64,000 nt of DNA from Parasulfitobacter algicola (GTDB taxonomy: Bacteria > Pseudomonadota > Alphaproteobacteria > Rhodobacterales > Rhodobacteraceae), in assembly GCF_013315265.1 (NCBI RefSeq), contig NZ_JABUFE010000001.1, positions 62,001 to 126,000 of the forward strand. Direction: 5' to 3'. Below the pieces are notes generated by a model, which had not been told where the DNA came from, did not search any database, and was given only the letters and a program-made list of their open reading frames with translations. A program made the translations under genes and the position numbers. Shown here one piece after another: positions 45,576 through 53,441 of the stretch. Every line of letters starts with the position of its first letter. The first letter of the stretch is position 1.

Positions 45576-46520
45576 TTAGTCATTCCCTTCAAAATCGATC
45601 CAATGGGCAATGTTTGACAGCCGAGCTTCCGTTAACCTAGTAGCCGCGTTATTAGAGCGCCAAGGTGCTCCATTATGCCGCGCATTAGTATGCACAGCAA
45701 ATACAAATAGATCACCGGTATGAACGGCGCTCCCACTCATACCAGACATCGTGTCTGCACGATGAAAGAGCTTTAATTCATACACCAGTGTGACTTTATC
45801 TTCGGCGGCCCATTGCGTCAAAGGCTTATCTACCGGGTAGCCAGTCACTTCTATAGCGCTTTCTAACCATTCTTGATCGGGGTCCGCTAGACCAAATGCG
45901 CCAGTTACGCTTACCAGTTCACAGTCAGCAATCAGAACGCCATAGTCATAGTTTTTGTCCCTTTCCACTACCCAGCCTTCAACTGAGAACATGTGGCTTA
46001 CGGCACAACTACCAAACGGTGACACTGAACCGTTCCGGCCAGCGTAGACACGAACGTCTTCAGCCCAGCTTCCTCCAGCACCACCTTCATGAACGCAGTG
46101 ACCTGCGGTTACTAATGTCCTTTCAGCAACGACCCAACCGGTACACCGTCCTAAATTTGAAGACGTGATTAGAACCGTTGCGCTTGCGGGGTACGTTTCT
46201 GTCTCAGTGACTTCTTCGCGGTCGTCGGGATAGAATACGCTCTCGAGGCCTTCTTCATAGGGGACAATTGCTGCGGGCATACGCAGCAAAGCCTCAAATT
46301 CGTCCAGACTATCTCTAAACAGCATATTTGCGGCCAAAGCCGCCTCTTCTGGTGGCTGAGGCATGCGGCTGAGATCCGAATCTACCAATACAGGGAAATC
46401 CGTGACTACCACTTCACCTATCGAAACATCAAAAATGTGACTTCGCTCCAGAAGAGAATCTGCGCTAGCGGTACACGGTGGGACCAAAAATACAAATGGT
46501 AAAGCTAGATAAAAGTTCAC
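45576..46520 (-). CDS. Secreted trypsin-like (V8/S1-family) serine protease
   Basis: A 314-aa protein with a signal peptide (FYLALPFVFLVPPCTASA), an acidic stretch (residues about 25-110) that may be a pro-region, and a chymotrypsin-fold catalytic domain. The triad is visible: His141 in LVTAGHCVHEG, Asp192 in NYDYGVLIAD, Ser262 in TMSGMSGSAVH. The pattern GYPVDKPLTQW and HRADTMSGMSGS is close to Glu-specific V8-type proteases. It acts in the periplasm or outside. The start overlaps the preceding gene by four bases, so it is the last gene of a four-gene operon starting with a 58-aa peptide and might process that peptide or its target; this is inference. Confidence 0.85.
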   Translation of the reverse strand: MNFYLALPFVFLVPPCTASADSLLERSHIFDVSIGEVVVTDFPVLVDSDLSRMPQPPEEAALAANMLFRDSLDEFEALLRMPAAIVPYEEGLESVFYPDDREEVTETETYPASATVLITSSNLGRCTGWVVAERTLVTAGHCVHEGGAGGSWAEDVRVYAGRNGSVSPFGSCAVSHMFSVEGWVVERDKNYDYGVLIADCELVSVTGAFGLADPDQEWLESAIEVTGYPVDKPLTQWAAEDKVTLVYELKLFHRADTMSGMSGSAVHTGDLFVFAVHTNARHNGAPWRSNNAATRLTEARLSNIAHWIDFEGND

Positions 46521-47254
46521 TTTGCGTCCCTCAAATAGCTGAAAAATGGTGTCAACTTGTTACCCTCTTTGCTTAAGCCATCAAGCACAGGAAGAATACA
46601 GAGAGCTCTCAATGTATCATTCACTTTTTCGTCGTTTGAAGTCCAGACCAGCCTGTTTTTATGAGCCAGAAACCCAACCACATCCTCGACAATCGTTTGT
46701 AAAATGGCGGGCGGCGCACAAACAGACATCACTTCAAGAACGCTCTCAAGCAACCTAATTTTCTCATCTACAATACATCGCCTTGCGATAGCTAGACCAA
46801 AATCTCGATGCTCACTTAGACTCTGGAGCATAGTAAAGTACCCGCAGAAGAATTCGTTACCCAGGGTTCGAATATATGGTCTAAACTCAGCCCAAAACAC
46901 GGTCTTGGGATCAAATTTTCTGCTTGATACAATCTCCCTTGCCAATTTCCCGTAGTTAACTTCATTTCGAACAAGGCAAGCAAAAGTTGGGTTTTCACTC
47001 TCAACACTTAAACTTAACCAATAGTCACATTCCACTAAGTCAGGGATAGCACCTATATCAGCTGATTTGAGTTCAAAATTTAGCATATCAACATCTAGAA
47101 CTGGAAATAGATTATAGCAGTTTGAAAACCTCCTTAAGAAAATATGTTCCAGCAAGGTCTTTTTTTCTTTTTCTAGTATTACATCCGCAAAGATCTGCGT
47201 TTCAGCCCCTATTTCTTTTAGTAATCTTTTAGTATCTGAATTAATTATTGTCAT
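46517..47254 (-). CDS. Unrecognised 245-aa helical protein of the peptide/protease cassette
   Basis: The protein is helical and soluble, without signal peptide or membrane segment. It starts IINSDTKRLLKEIGAETQIF and ends with LRALCILPVLDGLSKEGN, whose end-of-protein hydrophobic stretch recalls that of the preceding gene's product (YHTCLVVLMVCVL). It overlaps the genes on both sides by 14 and 4 bases. Codon use is A/T-rich compared with the restriction operon. I recognise no enzyme motif. It could be a partner of the 296-aa protein. Confidence 0.65.
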   Translation of the reverse strand: MTIINSDTKRLLKEIGAETQIFADVILEKEKKTLLEHIFLRRFSNCYNLFPVLDVDMLNFELKSADIGAIPDLVECDYWLSLSVESENPTFACLVRNEVNYGKLAREIVSSRKFDPKTVFWAEFRPYIRTLGNEFFCGYFTMLQSLSEHRDFGLAIARRCIVDEKIRLLESVLEVMSVCAPPAILQTIVEDVVGFLAHKNRLVWTSNDEKVNDTLRALCILPVLDGLSKEGNKLTPFFSYLRDAK

Positions 47255-48131
47255 AAGATTTATTGCCTAGAACACATACCATCAACACAACCAGACAAGT
47301 GTGATATTTGTCCCAAAATCTCTGTGGTTCAGCTTGGACAGCCTCTTGATCCTCGAACAACGCTGGAAATTCGAACTTTGCGTTAGTTTCTCTAAATTGA
47401 GTAGCGACTTCATCCCAACTAACTCCAAGAGCCAGTATGGACAGGATGAACTCTGCTGAAATATCGGCTTCGTCTGCGAGCAATGTATATTCGAGGATCT
47501 CGAATAGCCGTTCCTTCAAAACTGCAGGGTCACTCACTACTGATGATATGTCACAAATTCCAAATCTAGTTGAAAAAAGTACAATATGCGTTATGGCATA
47601 TAGCCCCTCCCTAGTTAATAGGTGCGGTGAGCAACTAGAGTTCAGCAAGGACGTTGAGACTAGGTTAACTTCAGAAGGTAGTAAGTTACTGTTACACAGT
47701 TCAGTTGGGCTTTCACTGTACTTTAATGTCAAGATTTCCCATGGCGTTCTTTCTTTTGAGAAAAACTGGGAAATTGCTGTATCACGAAGGTAATCAAGCT
47801 GTAGCAGGGACCTAGACTTATCAGATTGTGTCGCATTTGAAAGTAAACAAGATAATCGATATAATTTCGGATCAGTCTTCCATGGATACGCTCTTAGGTA
47901 ATATTCGATCAGTTTTTCTAAGTGATCATTCATCGCACCAGAGGTGGAACCCTTAGGATAGTCATAGCTTTCGAGTAAAATGCATAAAACGGATAGTTCC
48001 CCCAAAAATTGGAGGAACCGATCATCTTCATAAAATTCATCATTATCTAAAAGGCCGTCCAGACTTCTAGAAAACCAATTAGCATACCGCAGATACGTAT
48101 CTTCAACAGTATGGAATTCTAGCGTCTTCAA
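47241..48131 (-). CDS. Unrecognised 296-aa helical protein of the peptide/protease cassette
   Basis: A helical protein with a TTG start at 48131, four sense codons after a tandem TGA-TAG that ends the peptide gene in the same frame. Motifs that may be conserved are YAITHIVLFSTRFG at residues 178-191 and YHTCLVVLMV near 276-285. These remind me of actinobacterial DUF6895-type proteins, but I cannot check this. No catalytic residues are obvious, and there is no signal peptide or membrane anchor. It is coupled to the next gene by a 14-base overlap. A role in modifying, binding or sensing the peptide is only suggested by gene order. Confidence 0.65.
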   Translation of the reverse strand: MKTLEFHTVEDTYLRYANWFSRSLDGLLDNDEFYEDDRFLQFLGELSVLCILLESYDYPKGSTSGAMNDHLEKLIEYYLRAYPWKTDPKLYRLSCLLSNATQSDKSRSLLQLDYLRDTAISQFFSKERTPWEILTLKYSESPTELCNSNLLPSEVNLVSTSLLNSSCSPHLLTREGLYAITHIVLFSTRFGICDISSVVSDPAVLKERLFEILEYTLLADEADISAEFILSILALGVSWDEVATQFRETNAKFEFPALFEDQEAVQAEPQRFWDKYHTCLVVLMVCVLGNKSYDNN

Positions 48132-48146
48132 GATAACTTGGCTCTA

Positions 48147-48323
48147 TCAGTTGCCTTCTCTTAAGACGTACCAACCACCGACCAGCTCTCCACCGCCTTC
48201 GATAGACGGATCCCAGTTGTCTGATAGTTTTGACGCCAAGTCCTCAGCAAAGCTCTCAAGGTCATAGATGCCATTCTCTACCAACTTAATCATAACTTCT
48301 CTGATTTTTTCTTCTTCGGTCAT
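48147..48323 (-). CDS. 58-aa precursor-like peptide
   Basis: Below usual gene-size cut-offs but well supported: an ATG at 48323 follows GAGAGGGGC at good distance, and the frame ends in TGA TAG just before the next gene. The N-terminal 35 residues are acidic and helical (TEEEKIREVMIKLVENGIYD). The C-terminus is Gly-rich with a double-Gly step: GGG at 43-45, GG at 49-50, then WYVLREGN. A leader, a GG site and a short aromatic core is the layout of bacteriocin and RiPP precursors, so the final 8-16 residues may be the active part. There is no signal peptide. It is the first gene of the operon with the secreted protease at its end. Confidence 0.6.
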   Translation of the reverse strand: MTEEEKIREVMIKLVENGIYDLESFAEDLASKLSDNWDPSIEGGGELVGGWYVLREGN

Positions 48324-48494
48324 AATAGCCCCTCTCAGCTTTCAAAAATGCATAAGTTTCCGTGTGGAGTTAAGCTTGTGTTCTTCATAGAATATTGTCA
48401 ACTCCAGAGTTTGCGACGCCATTGGTCACTGCTGGTGAGACATTGAACACTTATCTTCCTGAAGCTTGACTGCGTCCCCTATAATGCTGAGTTC

Positions 48495-48722
48495 ATGGAT
48501 GTTTTACGAGAGGCGGGAATTTGTAGACCTGTCTTCCGCAACTACGCAGGCTTGTGGGGCATCGCAGGCGGTGCTGCTATTCTGGATATGTTAGCGGACG
48601 CTGTGTCCGTTCCGTTCGGCAATCAACCAGCAAATCAACCAATTGGTCGTAGCCACGCGGACGGCAATTCCGTGAACGAAATGATCCGTATGGAACTGGA
48701 GAGTATGCTACGCATGGACTGA
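48495..48722 (+). CDS. Possible 75-aa protein of unknown function
   Basis: A plus-strand frame of 75 codons in the gap between the peptide cassette and the phosphoesterase. The translated sequence is balanced (NYAGLWGIAGGAAILDML in the middle, a Met-rich acidic end), but no ribosome binding site, family or partner is seen. It could be a fragment or chance. The rest of the 48324-48772 gap shows nothing else except the peptide operon's promoter region upstream of 48323. Confidence 0.25.
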   Translation: MDVLREAGICRPVFRNYAGLWGIAGGAAILDMLADAVSVPFGNQPANQPIGRSHADGNSVNEMIRMELESMLRMD

Positions 48723-48772
48723 CAAAGTCTACGGTGAAATCCTATAGCTACGCGGCCCACCGCAAGTCATAC

Positions 48773-49648
48773 CTAGTTTTTCCATACGCAAGCATCCCGC
48801 AGATATGAAACCGACTCATCGATCAACTCACCCGCGTATCCAATGGACACATTCCTGATATCCGTTCCATGAACTTTGGCGCGAAACCGTCGATGTGAAT
48901 GCCCAAAGAACCATGTGTCTGGACGATACTGAATGAGCAGATCGCTCATGTCTGAGTGAAAGGCCGCAGAAAGTGTATCGATCTTGCCAGCGACAGCCGG
49001 ATGGGGGCCGTGATGCGTGACAACGACTGTTTTGCCATGTGATCCGATGGGATGCTGGCTGGCCAAACTATCAGCCAGCCATGCCCGATGATCTTGATGA
49101 ACGCGAAGGATTTCCCTTGGTTTCAACCGGCGTTCCCGCCGCATAATCGGGATACTGTCGGCGGGGGGGTTAAGATCTAGTGGGGCTCCGATCATGTCAT
49201 AGTCTGCCATCAGCAAGTCAGCGTTACGCATGGCGATAGATGGCTCGCCACTCAGGTTATAATCGGTCCATAACGTGCAGCAAAAGATACGCGTATCACC
49301 ATGCAGCAGAGCTGTTTTCTGTACAAAGTGCGCCCCAGCGTTCTTCGCTACCCTTTCCAAAATATGATCGTCGGTCAGATGGCCCGAGTAGAAATCATGA
49401 TTCCCAGGCAGCGCGTAAATCCGTTCAGGTAGGATGAACTCTGAAAGATATTGGAAGACCTGCGTCCAGCGATCAGCTGGACCGTTTGTCAGGTCGCCGG
49501 CGAGGATCAAGGCATCGGCGTTCCAGACGATGTCCTGCAGAGCCCATTGATCAATTGGGTTTAGGGAGAAGCGGCTGTAGCTGTCGTAATGTAGATCGCC
49601 CAGAACGACGATATCGCCGTTATGGTCCGGAATAGTTTGATAATTCAC
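48773..49648 (-). CDS. Calcineurin-like metallophosphoesterase
   Basis: A 291-aa enzyme with all five metal-binding blocks of the calcineurin fold: GDLHYD (about 17-22), LILAGDLTNGP (near 50), LPGNHDFYSG (near 81), VVVTHHGPHPA (near 210) and FFGHSHRRF (near 250). It should cleave phosphoester bonds; the substrate could be a nucleic acid, nucleotide or phosphoprotein. The start is a GTG, nine bases after the stop of the AAA ATPase gene, so the two form one unit. Such pairing suggests the ATPase feeds or gates the phosphoesterase, perhaps in phage defence. Confidence 0.88.
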   Translation of the reverse strand: MNYQTIPDHNGDIVVLGDLHYDSYSRFSLNPIDQWALQDIVWNADALILAGDLTNGPADRWTQVFQYLSEFILPERIYALPGNHDFYSGHLTDDHILERVAKNAGAHFVQKTALLHGDTRIFCCTLWTDYNLSGEPSIAMRNADLLMADYDMIGAPLDLNPPADSIPIMRRERRLKPREILRVHQDHRAWLADSLASQHPIGSHGKTVVVTHHGPHPAVAGKIDTLSAAFHSDMSDLLIQYRPDTWFFGHSHRRFRAKVHGTDIRNVSIGYAGELIDESVSYLRDACVWKN

Positions 49649-49657
49649 GGCGCGAAC

Positions 49658-50758
49658 TCAGTTCAGCATTGGCTGGTAGGCCAATGTCTCGGCACGGTCG
49701 AGCATCCGGCTGACTGTCCGCAGGCTCAGTCCAGTGTTTGCAATCGCCCCGAAGTCGAAGACGTCCATTAAGGCTTCCATTGCAGGATCCGGCAAGCACC
49801 GGCGGGCACCCTCCATCTCTGCAAATTGCCGCAGTTGGCCCATCGTCAGGTCAGGGAGGTCCAAGACTTGGCAACGGCTTTGCAGGGGCTCAGGCAAGCC
49901 TTGGCGGCTATTGGCTGTCATCACCCAATTCACCCAGGACATATCGCATTTGATCTGGAAAAAGGGGCACTCCCATGTCGCGGCTGTCATTCGCTCAAGC
50001 AATGGAAGAAGCGCGTCGGTCAGCGAGTGACGCGTGCCTCTGCTTGAGTGGACATCGCCCGCCTTTTCCACTTCATCGACGATGACTAATGGCCCGCCGT
50101 GTCGATTGCGTAAAACCGTCTGCATCAACTTGCCTGGTGTGGCGCTGGACCACCCGCGCTGAGATCCGACGAGTGCAAACGTTGCGGGTTCACCAGTCGC
50201 ATCAATCATGGTCGTCGGTACCGCAAGATGGTGCGCCAGGCGACGCGCCCAGTGGCTTTTACCGATCCCGGGAGAGCCGACCAAGACAAGAGGGTTGAAT
50301 CGCAGTCCGGGCAGCCCTTCCCGAGCAGATGCACGCAGACCATGCCAGACGGCCTCGGTGGCCTGAGACATCCATGGCATCTCAGCGTGAAGCGCTGCGG
50401 CGATCTCATCGGCCTCATGCTCCGTGGCAACACGGGCAACCGGAAGCCCACCTCTGAGGGCCGTCAGCCTGACGCGGTTTTCTGCAGAAAGATGCTGCAT
50501 GCCAGACGCAGCTTGCTGCCGTTCAAGGAACCAAATGGCGCGCCCTTTGATCCGCTGTTTGTCGGCGTCATCGATCAAATCGTACGCGTACACGCGGTCA
50601 TCATCCGTCGTGCGACCTGCCGCGATCTCAGCGCGCTGAGCCTTCTCACGAGTTGTCTTCAGGAAATTCGTCAGACGCTTTTCGACATCCCGCAATTCAG
50701 GTAGGTCGTCATGGAAGGTAAGAGTGTGAAACGCAATGGTGGTCTGGGATAGGGTCAT
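49658..50758 (-). CDS. Lon-type AAA+ ATPase without a protease domain
   Basis: A 366-aa protein: a helical N-terminal part to about residue 110, then an AAA+ module with Walker A GSPGIGKSHWARR near 163, Walker B PLVIVDEVEKAGDV near 229, and sensor-1 Asn in WVNWVMTANSRQGLPE. The layout resembles the ATPase core of Lon-like proteins, but the Ser-Lys protease domain is absent, so it remodels rather than cuts. An AAAGGA box precedes the ATG. It forms an operon with the metallophosphoesterase and is the last gene before the right transposon end. Confidence 0.82.
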   Translation of the reverse strand: MTLSQTTIAFHTLTFHDDLPELRDVEKRLTNFLKTTREKAQRAEIAAGRTTDDDRVYAYDLIDDADKQRIKGRAIWFLERQQAASGMQHLSAENRVRLTALRGGLPVARVATEHEADEIAAALHAEMPWMSQATEAVWHGLRASAREGLPGLRFNPLVLVGSPGIGKSHWARRLAHHLAVPTTMIDATGEPATFALVGSQRGWSSATPGKLMQTVLRNRHGGPLVIVDEVEKAGDVHSSRGTRHSLTDALLPLLERMTAATWECPFFQIKCDMSWVNWVMTANSRQGLPEPLQSRCQVLDLPDLTMGQLRQFAEMEGARRCLPDPAMEALMDVFDFGAIANTGLSLRTVSRMLDRAETLAYQPMLN

Positions 50759-50996
50759 GAGAGAATCCTTTCATCGCACAAGGATGGCCTTGAGCAGTCG
50801 CCCGACGATCAACGACCACCGGGCAAGCAAAAATGAGAGGTTCCGGAACCCATGGAACATTCAGTGAACTGTTTTTGTTCCAGCTGTCAACACCATCCGT
50901 ATCTGTTGATGATTGGATAGGTCGAGATTGCAGGTTCGGCGCAGTCCCTTGAAATCATTGTGTAAATAAAAGTCCGCTCATCACCTTCATCAAAAA

Positions 50997-51039
50997 CCCG
51001 TTTTTTGTCGCAAAAACGGACTTTAGATGTCGGACGTCA
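50997..51039. repeat. Right transposon end with TnsB-like binding repeats
   Basis: Read inward on the minus strand the end begins TGACGTCCGACATC, followed by a second site, CGACAAAAAACGGG, whose first base is at 51010. These match the left-end sites in inverted orientation. The two sites happen to pair as a hairpin. Confidence 0.75.
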
Positions 51040-51044
51040 AATAC
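51040..51044. repeat. Right target site duplication AATAC
   Basis: Identical to the five bases outside the left end. Eight bases separate it from the CCA end of tRNA-Arg at 51053. Confidence 0.9.
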
Positions 51045-51052
51045 TTTAGAAA

Positions 51053-51129
51053 TGGCGATCCCGGAAGGACTCGAACCCTCAACATCCTGATTAGAAGTCA
51101 GGTGCTCTATCCAGTTGAGCTACGGGACC
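51053..51129 (-). tRNA. tRNA-Arg (anticodon TCT)
   Basis: On the minus strand a full cloverleaf can be read. The acceptor arms are GGTCCCG / CGGGATC (one G-U pair); the D arm is in GCTCAACTGGATAGAGC. The anticodon stem CCTGA/TCAGG carries the loop CTTCTAA, giving anticodon TCT. The T loop is GGTTCGAGTCC, and discriminator G and CCA are encoded. It decodes AGA (and AGG by wobble). The transposon has inserted just past its 3' end, on the downstream side, leaving the tRNA intact. Confidence 0.97.
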
Positions 51130-51288
51130 GCAGTGCAAAGCACAGGGATATCACTGAAATCATACGCGCAGAATGTCAATAAACTTGTCGCCTGATTTGA
51201 TGGCATTGTCGATTTTGATCAAGCGGCTTGTGTTGGCTGGTCAAACGTTTCACCATCCCAAAAATATCCCGCGAAGGAGGAGCACTGC

Positions 51289-52164
51289 GTGGAGATCATT
51301 CTGGACGTTATATTGCCGTTATCACTGGCATTCATCATGTTTTCACTGGGGATCAGCCTGACATTGGGCGATTTTGGACGTGTTGTGCAGGTGCCGAAAG
51401 CATTTCTGGTGGGCGCCACGGCCCAGATTTTGCTGTTGCCTGTGATTACGTTTTTGACGTTACAGATTGTGACCTTGCCACCGCAACTGGCCGTCGGGGT
51501 CATGATCCTGTCGTTTTGTCCGGGCGGGGTGACATCAAACATATTGACGAAACTGGCGGGCGGCACTTTGGCGCTGTCGATCACGCTGACGGCAATTGTC
51601 AGCCTGTTGGCCGTAGTAACGGTGCCTTTTCTGGTCGCTGGTTCGGCCGATTATTTCATGGGTGATAGTGGACCCGTGATCAATGTGACGACATTGGCGG
51701 TTGCGATGTTTCTGATCACGACTGTGCCAGTCGCCATTGGGGTTGCTTTGCGCCACTTTATAACTGCCTTTACATTGCGGATTGAAACTGCCGCCTTTCG
51801 GATTGCAACAACCTTATTTGTTTTGACCATTCTGGGCGCAATCGCAGCAAACTGGTCGGTATTGGTTTCCAATTTGGCGACCTTGGCACCGATCATGATT
51901 GGCCTGAATATCGTCTTTTTACTGTTGGGGCTGGGATTGGCCCGGCTTTTCGGGCTGAACACACAGGACTCAATCGCCATTTCACTGGAAACGGGCATTC
52001 AGAACGGTACGTTGGGCATTACGGTCGGATCGCTGATCGTAGAAAGCGCATCGAACCTGCCACCTTTTAGTTTGCCATCGGGTGTCTATGGGCTGACAAT
52101 GTATCTGGTCGCCATGCCGTTTTTGTTCTGGTTTCGCAAGCAAAGTCGAACCCAATCTGCATGA
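51289..52164 (+). CDS. Bile acid:sodium symporter (BASS) family transporter
   Basis: A 291-aa inner membrane protein with about nine to ten hydrophobic segments and the family's conserved pieces SFCPGGVTSNILTKLAGG and ISLETGIQNGTLGITVGSL. BASS proteins move organic anions with sodium; bacterial substrates are mostly unknown (bile acids, pantoate and keto acids have been reported in relatives). The start is a GTG at 51289, decided by the strong AAGGAGGA box. It is convergent with the desaturase gene nine bases away. Confidence 0.9.
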   Translation: MEIILDVILPLSLAFIMFSLGISLTLGDFGRVVQVPKAFLVGATAQILLLPVITFLTLQIVTLPPQLAVGVMILSFCPGGVTSNILTKLAGGTLALSITLTAIVSLLAVVTVPFLVAGSADYFMGDSGPVINVTTLAVAMFLITTVPVAIGVALRHFITAFTLRIETAAFRIATTLFVLTILGAIAANWSVLVSNLATLAPIMIGLNIVFLLLGLGLARLFGLNTQDSIAISLETGIQNGTLGITVGSLIVESASNLPPFSLPSGVYGLTMYLVAMPFLFWFRKQSRTQSA

Positions 52165-52173
52165 ATTAAGGCG

Positions 52174-53172
52174 CTAGGGCTTTGCCGAAACGGATGTCGA
52201 AATAGATTGTTTTGGCCCTGGAAAGCGTACAAGGCGTTTTTGATCTTCATCCCACAGCTTCAAGCTGAAATTGCGGATGGCTTGGGGCCAGCGGATGACC
52301 TGCATATCAAAGACTTCGCGCATGTCATGATGACACCGGCGCAGGTTATATGATGGGATGCGGGCATTATAATGATGGATATCATGGTACGAGATATTGG
52401 CCGTCGCGATATCAAACCACCAGCCAAGATCTAGCGTAGATGCCCCTTTCAGGGCGGCCGCCTCGAACCGTAAATCAGGTTTACGATCCCAATAGGTATC
52501 TTCGAAATTATGCTGAAGATAGACCATGAAAACACCAATGATCCCAGAGCACAGAACCGTTCCGGCGTAAACGATAAGACCTGCCCAACCAAAGATCGCA
52601 TAGATGATGCCCAACCAAATCATAACTGCCAGGTTATGAACAAGCACACCCCAGACACCAATCTTAAGCGTGTTCTTGGGCCAGCGGTTGCGAATGGCAA
52701 AGGCGAAAAAACCACCGATTGGCAGCATCAGTAAGGGATTGCGATACAGCCGGTAAAAGGCCCGTTTCCACAATGGTGCCGTCTGATATTCGCGTAATGT
52801 CATCGTATAGATTTCACCGGAATCGCGTTCATCCAGATTGCCGATATGGGTGTGATGGGCGTTATGATTGCACTGCATGGCATAGTACGGCGTCAGCGTG
52901 AAAATCGACACAGCGTATCCTGCCATATCATTCAGGCGCTTTGTTTCAAAAAGTGATGCGTGGCCGCAGTCATGTTGTAATACATAAAGACGCACAGCCG
53001 CAAAGGAGTTTACGATTACAATCGGGATCACAAGCCACCAATAGGCTATCGCCTGCAGCGCTAGCCAAAAGGTGAAAAAATATACAATTAAATTACCGAA
53101 ATAACTAAGCAAAGCCATCTTGTTACTACGTTGGCAATACTTACGCGTGAATTCCCTTATCGTCATATCCAT
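52174..53172 (-). CDS. Membrane fatty acid desaturase
   Basis: A 332-aa integral membrane di-iron desaturase with the three histidine boxes: HDCGH (near residue 68), HNAHH (near 103) and HDIHH (near 267). Between them lie four to six membrane segments. It inserts a double bond into an acyl chain of membrane lipid or acyl-CoA; the position is not predictable. The ATG at 53172 is followed by a second in-frame ATG two codons on; both are possible. Desaturases of this kind often respond to cold, but no regulatory site is evident. Confidence 0.9.
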   Translation of the reverse strand: MDMTIREFTRKYCQRSNKMALLSYFGNLIVYFFTFWLALQAIAYWWLVIPIVIVNSFAAVRLYVLQHDCGHASLFETKRLNDMAGYAVSIFTLTPYYAMQCNHNAHHTHIGNLDERDSGEIYTMTLREYQTAPLWKRAFYRLYRNPLLMLPIGGFFAFAIRNRWPKNTLKIGVWGVLVHNLAVMIWLGIIYAIFGWAGLIVYAGTVLCSGIIGVFMVYLQHNFEDTYWDRKPDLRFEAAALKGASTLDLGWWFDIATANISYHDIHHYNARIPSYNLRRCHHDMREVFDMQVIRWPQAIRNFSLKLWDEDQKRLVRFPGPKQSISTSVSAKP

Positions 53173-53441
53173 TGCTATCTTGTCTTTATATTTTTAATCC
53201 GAACAGCCCCAGAAATAAAAACGCGGGGCAAACAGAAAGCACTTAATATAATCTATTTGGAAGTTGTTATATGATTTGACAAGGTTAAAGAGTGCAAAAT
53301 CGTCGAATGCAGAGTGTGTTTTTACACAGTCGACGGATCAGTGCCTTTTCATTTTGCGCGCCAAGTGAACTTTTCATTGCCGCTCGGCCGTCCTATAACC
53401 ACAGCGCTGCTTGACAGTGTGAAACGTTTCGGGGGCCTGTC

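Larger units (their letters stand above)
30159..51039. mobile_element. Tn7-like transposon (20.9 kb) inserted next to tRNA-Arg
   Basis: The element is bounded by imperfect inverted repeats: TGACGTYCGACATCTAAAG at 30159-30177 and, reversed, at 51021-51039, with 23 of the outer 25 bases matching. Directly outside lies the identical 5-bp AATAC (30154-30158 and 51040-51044), the target duplication size of Tn7-type transposition. It encodes TnsA-, TnsB- and TnsC-like proteins near the left end and a TniQ-family protein in the middle; tnsB and tniQ each carry a frameshift. Cargo is a type I restriction-modification operon with extra nuclease-like genes, a four-gene peptide/protease cassette and an AAA/phosphoesterase pair. 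The right end lies about 13 bp from the CCA end of tRNA-Arg(TCT). No CRISPR array or cas gene is present. Confidence 0.93.

Noticed and set aside
50997-51020. Hairpin just downstream of tRNA-Arg as the tRNA terminator
   Set aside because: The paired bases are two neighbouring transposon-end repeats (CGACATC and CGACAAA sites) inside the element, so the hairpin is a by-product of the TnsB-like sites.
30159-51039. CRISPR-associated transposon
   Set aside because: No repeat-spacer array and no cas gene were seen anywhere in the element.
29365-51129. tRNA-integrated genomic island of the integrase/prophage type
   Set aside because: There is no integrase, and the flanking duplication is 5 bp rather than a long tRNA 3' copy; the ends and genes are Tn7-like.
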